In this document: positions 24,722 to 30,657 of the stretch, piece after piece
How positions within the stretch are numbered: position 1 is the stretch's first letter
Layout of the letters: each line of letters opens with the position of its first letter
Assembly (NCBI GenBank): GCA_905214995.1
Contig: CAJMOT010000011.1
Span: forward strand, 1 to 30,657
Origin: an uncultured bacterium
Lineage (GTDB): Bacteria > Verrucomicrobiota > Verrucomicrobiia > Opitutales > Intestinicryptomonadaceae
Reading direction: 5' to 3'
Length of the DNA stretch: 30,657 nucleotides
Program-made: the position numbers and the translations under genes
The notes under the pieces: generated by a model
Database searches by the model: none
Told to the model about the DNA's origin: nothing
Seen by the model: the letters and a program-made list of their open reading frames with translations, nothing else

Positions 24722-25284
24722 ATGACAAACCAAATCTCGAAAGTTTTCGGCGAGGTGCCGCGCGGGTTGGACGAATTCATCGCGGCCTCGCAAATCGTGC
24801 AGGCGGAGGCGAAAAAATATTTCATAGAGTTCTGGAGAACAGGCAGGCCGTACCGCAGCGGGATACTCTGGCGGAACCTCCGCGACGGCTGGCCGATTCT
24901 CTCGGACGCGGCTGTCGACTGCTGCTTTTCGAAAAAGCTAGCCTACTGCTACATAAAGCGCGCGCAGGAAAACGCGATGGTATCCGCAAACGACGACCTC
25001 GAAATAACCGGCGTAAACGACTCTTTCAAGCCCGTCTCCGGCGAAGTGAGGATAACCGACGCGGAAAGCGGCGAAAAGCTCTTTGAAAAAAATTCAAAAT
25101 CCCCGCGAACGGCAAGGCGGCATTGGGCAGAATCGCCGAAACGCCCGCGGAGCGGGGAATGCTTCTGATTGAATACGAAATCGGCGGCAGAAAACTGCTC
25201 AACCACTATCTCTACGGGAAGCCCCCGTTCGCGCTCGACGACTGCCTGAAATGGCAAAAGGAGCTGAAAATAGAGCGCGTCTGA
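24722..25284 (+). pseudogene. Broken C-terminal part of a GH2-type glycoside hydrolase
   Basis: From 24722 the frame reads MTNQISKVFGEVPRGLDEF, then ASQIVQAEAKKYFIEFWR, GILWRNLRDGWPILSDAAVD and KKLAYCYIKRAQEN, the conserved end of beta-mannosidase-like GH2 enzymes (normally GILWWNLRDGWP). Near 25088, at a run of seven A's, the frame is lost by one base. The other frame carries on with FKIPANGKAALGRIAETP, GMLLIEYEIGGRKLLNHYLY and GKPPFALDDCLKW up to a TGA at 25282. Everything N-terminal, including the catalytic domain, is missing. The upstream frame has a stop at 24692. It overlaps the AraC remnant region and is convergent with the addA-like gene. Confidence 0.8.
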
Positions 25285-25290
25285 CGCCCG

Positions 25291-28200
25291 TCAGCCGACG
25301 CCGACCTCCTCGAGCCCGCAGTCCGCGTATCCGAGCACGAACGCCCTCACGCGGCGCGGCTTAAAGAGCGCCCTGACCCCCTCCGCGTAGAGAGACAGCT
25401 GCCTTCCGTATTTTTCCGCCGCGCCCGCGGCTGACGGCTTGAAGTCCACAATGCGCGCCTCAGCAATGCCGCCGCCGGAATCCTTGAAAATTTCGAGCCT
25501 GTCGATTACGCCCGTTATCGCGCGCCCGCCCGCCGAGCAGCAGAACGGCAGTTCGGCGTAAACCTCCGCCGCCCCGCCGCCGAAAACTTTTTTCCCGCTT
25601 TCCGAGTCGACAAGCCTGCGCGCCGCCTCCAAAGCCCCCGCGGTTTCGGCTTCCCCGAAGCGCGCGCCAAAAATCGGCGCGGCCTTTTCCGCGGCTGCGA
25701 TTCCGCCTTCTGAACACGCGCGCAAAATTTCGTGCACGAGCTCCCCAAATTTCAGCGCGCCGGAATCCGCTCCGGAGTCCGCGCGCTCCGAGGGCCTCTC
25801 TTGTTCCGGAAGCGGCGGCGGAACGTCGGGATTTTCCAGCGGCTCTATCGCGGGCCTCAAAGAGGCTTTCCGCTTCCCTTCCGCCTCGTACCACCGCGGG
25901 TCGCCGAGCGAAAGCGAGTTGCCAAAGCTATCGCAGCCGAGCGATCTGAAAGCCGAAAGCGCGAGATTTTTCGCGGCGGAGGCGGACTTCGGAGAAGGCT
26001 CCGGCATAACCGCATACACGGCGTTTTTGGCGCGCGTGAGTGCGACGTATAGCGCGCAGATTCCCTCGAACGCCTGGGCGTCGCGCAGACGCTCCAAGTT
26101 TGAAAAGAGCAGCGTGTCGAGGGCGCAGACGGACGCCGGAGGAGTCAGCATCACCCCGAGGTAACGCTCCCCGCCGCCGAAAACGCCCTCCCGCAGCTCG
26201 CGCAATCCGGGCCGAACGACATTGGATATCTTGTGGATGTCGGGCAGGACGACCATGTCGAACCCCAAGCCTTTGGACTTGTGCACGGTCATCACCTGCA
26301 CGGTGTTTTCCGCAGTCCCGGAGCGGAAGGTCTTGGAGCGCAAAAACGCGATAAAGGCGTCGTCGCCGCCCGAGAGGGTCGCATCGAACTCCCCGCACGC
26401 CTCGCCGAGCCTCGAAAGCATTTCGAGCGAAAACGCGTCGAGTTTTTCGACGCCCGACTTCTCCGGCGAGAGAATGAAATCCTCATATTCCTTAAACAGC
26501 GCGAAATACCCCCCGCACTCTATCGCCTCGCGCGCGCGAGCGCAAAAGTCCGCGTCGAAGCCGCGGCAGAATGCGCGAAAAGGCGTCATATCCACCATCG
26601 CCGCCGACGCCGTGTCCGACGGGTGGGCGAGGCGCTTTACTATTTGGACAAATGGCGGGACTGTCATATTGCCCGCGCAAATGCGCATATCGAGCTCTCC
26701 CGCAACCGGCATTCGGACGGAGTCCTCCGACGCCCTTCGGCGCAAATAGTCCACGAGGCCGGCGACATCGTCGTTCTTGCGCAAAAGCACCGCGCACGAC
26801 TTGCCCCTCCCCGGCGGATCAATGCGCCTTAAAATGCGGTAGACCTCCTCCCAAACGGCGGATTTCTCCGCGTCGGACGCGCCCCGCCCCGCCCCTTCCG
26901 CGCGCTTGACGAGCGACAGGGCGACATGAGACGGCCTCTCTGGAAGCGCGGATTCGTGCGGGGAAAACATCCCGCAGAAAACTTCCGCAGACCTGCGCGT
27001 AAAAGCCTCCGACAGCGCGTCCGCATCAGAAAAGAAAGCGTTTGCCAACGCTATTACATTCGGCCCCGAACGCCACGACTTCACGAGTCTCTCGCCCTCC
27101 TCCATCAGCCCCATGCGCGAATATTTCGAAAATATTTCCCCGAAGAGCCTGAAATCCCCGCCGCGCCACGAGTATATGGACTGTTTCACATCGCCCACGT
27201 AAAAAAACGACCTTGCGCGGGTTTCGTCGCAAACCGCCTCGTCAACGAGATTTTCAAACACCTCCCACTGCGGGCGGGACGTGTCTTGAAATTCGTCGAA
27301 CATCCAGTGCCTGAACTTCGAGTCCATGCGCTCCTCCATGAGCAGCGCGCTCACGCGCCTCCCCGGGTCGGCGAGGATTTTCGGAATGTCGTCGAATACC
27401 AGCTTTCCCCTGCCGCGCACGCTTTCGGAATACTCCCTTTCAAATGCCGCGCAAATTTCGCCGAGCGAGCGCGTCGCGGCGCAGAGCCTGCGCAAATGCG
27501 CCGACAGCAGAGCCCGAAACAAATGCGAGAGCGTCCGCGCCAAATCCGGAGGGATTTCCGCCTCGCGGCGCGAAACGGTTATCTTGGTTCCGGCGGGAAT
27601 TTCGCCGCGCTCCCTGAAAATTTCGGAAAGCTTCGCCGCGGCAGCCGGAACGGACGCGGCGACGGCGAGCCTGCCGGACTCCGCAAAGAATCCGGAGAGC
27701 CCCCATTTTTTTACTCCGAGCGCGGCCTCTTGCTCGGCGAGGCGCGCGACCGCCGCGGCGTATTCGTCCGGATTCCAGCCGGCAGGCCTGACGCGCGAAA
27801 AAAGCGACTCATCGCCCCACTCGGAAAGGTCCGGATGTTCCCACAGCATCCTCCGCGAGGAATCGACAATCTCGGAAAATTTTCTCGAGATCGACTTTTC
27901 CTCCTGCCCGAAGGTGGCCTTTTTCACAAGCTCCGAAAACTCTCCGAACGCGCGGTTTGACGCCGATATTCTGCGAAACACCCTCTCCCGCGCGCCGGAA
28001 ATCTCGCGCCTTTCGGAAAACGGATCCATCACCGATATGTCGGAGAAAATCCCGAAATCCGCGGCGAAAACCCCGAGCATCGACGAGCAGAACGAGTCTA
28101 TCGTCCCGAGCCTCAGCCTGCCGAGATTGTCCGCGAACCTGCGCAGCAGCGCGAGAAAATCGGACTTTGAATACGCGGCTTCGTCGCCGCATATCGCCTT

Positions 28201-28431
28201 TGAGAGCCCGCGCGCGGCGGAATCCGATGACGCCGCCGACGCGGTGCGCCCGAGGATCTCGCCGAGGAACTCCCCCGCCGACTTGCGCGTGAAAGTGAGC
28301 GCGATTATCGACGCCGGATCCTCCTCTTCGAGGGCGAGGGCGATATATCTTCCCGTCAGGCTGTAAGTCTTTCCCGACCCCGCCGACGCGAGGCTTCTGC
28401 TGTTGGCAAAAATCTTTCCTCGAGGCTTCAT
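25291..28431 (-). CDS. addA: AddA-like UvrD/Rep helicase with C-terminal nuclease
   Basis: 1046 residues. Superfamily-1A helicase motifs in order: SLASAGSGKTYSLT (Walker A, 13-26), TFTRKSAGEF, LRLGTIDSFCSSML, DEFQDTS near 380 (Walker B), GDVKQSIYSWRGGD, VMTVHKSKGLGFD, and YVALTRAKNA. The last 200 residues are a RecB-type PD-(D/E)XK nuclease: FGELVHEIL, GVIDRLE, IVDFKPS near 997, and the QLSLYAEGV motif. With the AddB-like partner it should unwind and trim double-strand ends for RecA-mediated repair. Its ATG overlaps the stop of the partner (ATGA, 28428-28431), so synthesis is coupled. Symbol by function; sequence families in this group are divergent from Bacillus AddA. Confidence 0.9.
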   Translation of the reverse strand: MKPRGKIFANSRSLASAGSGKTYSLTGRYIALALEEEDPASIIALTFTRKSAGEFLGEILGRTASAASSDSAARGLSKAICGDEAAYSKSDFLALLRRFADNLGRLRLGTIDSFCSSMLGVFAADFGIFSDISVMDPFSERREISGARERVFRRISASNRAFGEFSELVKKATFGQEEKSISRKFSEIVDSSRRMLWEHPDLSEWGDESLFSRVRPAGWNPDEYAAAVARLAEQEAALGVKKWGLSGFFAESGRLAVAASVPAAAAKLSEIFRERGEIPAGTKITVSRREAEIPPDLARTLSHLFRALLSAHLRRLCAATRSLGEICAAFEREYSESVRGRGKLVFDDIPKILADPGRRVSALLMEERMDSKFRHWMFDEFQDTSRPQWEVFENLVDEAVCDETRARSFFYVGDVKQSIYSWRGGDFRLFGEIFSKYSRMGLMEEGERLVKSWRSGPNVIALANAFFSDADALSEAFTRRSAEVFCGMFSPHESALPERPSHVALSLVKRAEGAGRGASDAEKSAVWEEVYRILRRIDPPGRGKSCAVLLRKNDDVAGLVDYLRRRASEDSVRMPVAGELDMRICAGNMTVPPFVQIVKRLAHPSDTASAAMVDMTPFRAFCRGFDADFCARAREAIECGGYFALFKEYEDFILSPEKSGVEKLDAFSLEMLSRLGEACGEFDATLSGGDDAFIAFLRSKTFRSGTAENTVQVMTVHKSKGLGFDMVVLPDIHKISNVVRPGLRELREGVFGGGERYLGVMLTPPASVCALDTLLFSNLERLRDAQAFEGICALYVALTRAKNAVYAVMPEPSPKSASAAKNLALSAFRSLGCDSFGNSLSLGDPRWYEAEGKRKASLRPAIEPLENPDVPPPLPEQERPSERADSGADSGALKFGELVHEILRACSEGGIAAAEKAAPIFGARFGEAETAGALEAARRLVDSESGKKVFGGGAAEVYAELPFCCSAGGRAITGVIDRLEIFKDSGGGIAEARIVDFKPSAAGAAEKYGRQLSLYAEGVRALFKPRRVRAFVLGYADCGLEEVGVG

Positions 28432-30657
28432 TTTTCAAACTCCGCAAGGTCTTTCATTTCAGAATGCCCAAATCCGAAAACCTCGGCGAAGGCGTCAACG
28501 TCAACCCCGCCCTCAGGGAGGAATTTTCCATCCCTTATGTCGGCGGCGATCAGGGCGGCTTTTTCCATCGCCGACGCGAGCATCTCGCGGGAAAAGCCCT
28601 CCCACATTTCGACGCGCGCCTGCGAAGCGTCTTTCGGCGCGAGAAAATATCCGCACGAAATTTCCGCGCCCGGATACATGTCCGCGGCGGCGCGCACATA
28701 TATCGGCAGCTGCAGATTTTTCCATTCGCCCTTCGCCGTCAAATGCTCCCTCTCGGCGAAATTCGCCGAAACTTTGTCGATCGTCTTGTAGTCGAGCACG
28801 GCAAACTCCTCTTTCCCGCCGGATTCGCGCGCGTCTATTCTGTCGATTCTCCCCGCAAATTCAAATCCCCCCTCTGAAAAGGAAAACTCCATTTCCGCGC
28901 CGATTATCCGCCAGCCCTCCGCCCGCCGCGCCGCCTGGACTTCCGCCGCCCGCCTCAGCCTGCCGCGCAAATTCTCGAGCTGCATTCTAACCTGCGCCCT
29001 CGGAAACTTGCCGAACTCCGAAAATGCGAGCGAGTCGAGGCGCGAGGACAGGCATCCGAAAATCTCGGAAAAATCCTCCGAATCGCGCGGGCCAAACTTG
29101 GCGAACCCCTCCATCACCCCGTGAAAGAGCGAACCGAACTGCAATGCGTCCATCTCCTCCCTGCCGGCGTCGAAGATTTCGGCCTTCAAAACGCGCTCCA
29201 AATAAAAGAGCCACGGAGAGCGGATGTAGGCGTTGAGCGCGCTCGGAGAAAGGGGGCGCGAATACCCTGGATTGCGGGCCGAAAACTTCCACGGCGGAAC
29301 GAAGTGCGGCCTTTTCAAATCCGGCGGCGACTCCGAGAAAAGAAGCTTCACCCGAGAGGGAAGATCGTCCTCGAGCAAGAGAAGCGGCGACGGCATGAGC
29401 GGGTCGGAAGTCCGGTTTCTGCGGGGAACGGCTATCGAGAGCTTGCGCCCCGCTCCGGAATGCGAGCGCGCCAGCGCCCAAAGCATGTACGCGTCGCGCG
29501 CGAGCCTCGAACGGGCGTGCCTAAGCCCCAAAGCCTTCCGCGAAGCGTCAGAAAGAAGCATGGCGTTCGCCTGCGCGAGCGGCACGACGCCGTCGTTCAT
29601 ATCCGCGAGGACGAGGTGCGGCTTTCGCGTCCAAAACGCCTCCATCCAATCCGAAAGCGCCACACCCGCACGCTTTGCGCCGAATTTCGCGGCTGCGAGC
29701 CTCTCAGAGAAAATATTCAAACAGTCCTCCGCGGAAAAGGCGCCCTCGGGACATTCCGCGATCTCCGCGAGCGTATCCTTAAAGCTGCCGAACGCCGCCC
29801 TTTCCCTTTCGGGAGCCGAACCGCCCGAAAAATACGCCTCCGCCATATCCGAAATCGCGCGGCCCGCGCGCCGCGCCGCGTCCCGCTCCGCGGACAAAAT
29901 TTCCGCGAGTTCCGAAACCGCCCGCAGGATTTCCGATATTTTTCCGAAATCCGCGGACCGTCCGGCGCCCTCCGGACGCGCTCTGGAAAGGAAATCCTCA
30001 GCCGCCCGCAAATCCGCCGGAATTGCGGAATCAGCCACCCTGTCCATGGCGCGCAAAACCTTTTCAAGGCTTTCCCCCGGAAAATATTTTCGGGAAAAAT
30101 ACGGATTTTTGCAAAGTTCTGCGGCGGAACGGAAATCCGGCCCCTCCGAGAGTATTTTAAGAGACGACAGAAGCCTGAAAAACGCCGTATCCGCAAGGCC
30201 GCCCTCCGAAGCGCAATGCGCGCTTATCCCGCGCGATCCAAGGGCGGATTTGAAAAGCGGAGCGGACGAATTCTGCTCGCAGGCGACGGCTAAAATGTCC
30301 GGCGCCGCCCCGCCGTATCCGGCCGCGAGCTCCGCCACGATTTCCGCCTCGCCGTCTACGGATTCGCACACGGTTATCGAATCCGAGGCGATTCCGAGCC
30401 GCCGGTCGGCGTAAGAATCTTTCGGGATTCCGAACCCGTCGAAAAATTCGGCGTCCGCGGCAGGGGCGTATACGGCAATATCGGAGATTCCGGCGGCTTC
30501 GGCGAACCTTCTGAAAAGCCCCGAAGAATCCAAAATTCCGACTGCCGCATATTTCCTCCCGCCGCGCCGAAAGCCCTCAAAGGCCCGCGCGATCGCGCCG
30601 GCGCGCGTCTCGAGCCCCGCGGAGCGCAGGCGGGCGGAATGGCGCCTTTCAAGTTCG
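28428..30657 (-). CDS. addB: AddB-like PD-(D/E)XK nuclease/helicase-like subunit (5' end outside window)
   Basis: The frame is open to the window edge: beyond a TTG at 30533 it continues upstream with RRHSARLRSAGLETRAGAI and FEGFRRGGRKYAAVGILD, so at least 742 codons are present and the true start lies outside. The middle part looks like an inactive SF1 helicase (LVLADMNDGVVPLAQANAML is the AddB-like motif around a lost Walker box). The C-terminal nuclease is clear: LSPSALNAYIRSPWLFYLER, FGSLFHGVMEGF, AGRIDRID, FAVLDYKTIDK, and NLQLPIYVRAA. I see only the N-terminal one of the four iron-sulfur Cys usual in Bacillus-type AddB missing from this region, and no Cys cluster is evident. Coupled to the AddA-like gene by ATGA. 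Confidence 0.85.
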   Translation of the reverse strand, partial: ELERRHSARLRSAGLETRAGAIARAFEGFRRGGRKYAAVGILDSSGLFRRFAEAAGISDIAVYAPAADAEFFDGFGIPKDSYADRRLGIASDSITVCESVDGEAEIVAELAAGYGGAAPDILAVACEQNSSAPLFKSALGSRGISAHCASEGGLADTAFFRLLSSLKILSEGPDFRSAAELCKNPYFSRKYFPGESLEKVLRAMDRVADSAIPADLRAAEDFLSRARPEGAGRSADFGKISEILRAVSELAEILSAERDAARRAGRAISDMAEAYFSGGSAPERERAAFGSFKDTLAEIAECPEGAFSAEDCLNIFSERLAAAKFGAKRAGVALSDWMEAFWTRKPHLVLADMNDGVVPLAQANAMLLSDASRKALGLRHARSRLARDAYMLWALARSHSGAGRKLSIAVPRRNRTSDPLMPSPLLLLEDDLPSRVKLLFSESPPDLKRPHFVPPWKFSARNPGYSRPLSPSALNAYIRSPWLFYLERVLKAEIFDAGREEMDALQFGSLFHGVMEGFAKFGPRDSEDFSEIFGCLSSRLDSLAFSEFGKFPRAQVRMQLENLRGRLRRAAEVQAARRAEGWRIIGAEMEFSFSEGGFEFAGRIDRIDARESGGKEEFAVLDYKTIDKVSANFAEREHLTAKGEWKNLQLPIYVRAAADMYPGAEISCGYFLAPKDASQARVEMWEGFSREMLASAMEKAALIAADIRDGKFLPEGGVDVDAFAEVFGFGHSEMKDLAEFEK

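Noticed and set aside
25080..25100. A AAA AAT heptamer in the GH2 remnant as a programmed -1 frameshift
   Set aside because: The gene lacks its whole N-terminal and catalytic part, so simple decay at a homopolymer explains it better.
29121..30414. Plus-strand frames of about 390 codons opposite the AddB-like gene
   Set aside because: Ser/Arg-rich shadows; the minus strand carries nuclease motifs and codes to the window edge.
1..30657. tRNA, rRNA, CRISPR arrays, or attachment-site repeats flanking the polyvalent gene
   Set aside because: No GGTTCGAATCC-like T-arm, no rRNA stretch, no regularly spaced repeats and no matching repeats on both sides of 7784-12500 were seen by eye.

Overview
This 30.7-kb window is bacterial, GC-rich chromosome with tightly packed genes on both strands. 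I see no rRNA, tRNA or CRISPR array. The gene set fits a member of the Verrucomicrobiota or the wider PVC group: a glnK-amt pair, a umuDC pair, AddAB-type helicase-nucleases, a secreted GH106 alpha-L-rhamnosidase with a GH-A clan hydrolase, and a Gfo/Idh/MocA oxidoreductase. This assignment is an inference from gene content, not a proof.

Left part (1-6.4 kb). A minus-strand nitrogen operon runs glnK -> amt -> start of a secreted protein that leaves the window. It is preceded by a nearly perfect sigma-54 (-24/-12) promoter. Its PII protein has Ile where the uridylylated Tyr51 normally sits. Next comes a plus-strand secreted LpoB-like protein with a Pro-rich tail, preceded by two perfect inverted repeats and followed by a terminator. 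About 1 kb of gene-poor sequence follows and holds a decayed ISL3-type transposase tail. A small coiled-coil/HTH protein and a umuD-umuC pair (minus strand, ATGA overlap) come next. The UmuD homologue has Arg in place of the catalytic Lys and a shortened cleavable arm.

Middle part (6.4-17 kb). A CNNM/CBS membrane protein lies divergent from umuD. Behind it stands a 4.6-kb orphan: a phage-type 'polyvalent' protein with BECR-nuclease-like, ADP-ribosyltransferase-like and LPD-like segments. It is split by a +1 frameshift inside the ART domain and appears truncated at both ends. Two minus-strand housekeeping units follow: a phosphohexomutase, and LMW-phosphatase -> rpiB -> glyA.

Right part (17-30.7 kb). 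A plus-strand operon encodes a secreted transglutaminase-like protein, a GH106 alpha-L-rhamnosidase and a GH39-like hydrolase, and ends in a clear terminator. A convergent Gfo/Idh/MocA dehydrogenase and two broken genes (the DNA-binding end of an AraC regulator and the C-terminus of a GH2 enzyme) suggest this was once a larger carbohydrate-use locus. The window ends with a translationally coupled AddB-like -> AddA-like pair (minus strand) for double-strand break processing; the AddB-like gene runs off the edge.

The most unusual items are the frameshifted orphan polyvalent protein, the processing-impaired UmuD, the Tyr51-less PII behind a sigma-54 promoter, and the paired hairpins at 2088-2200.
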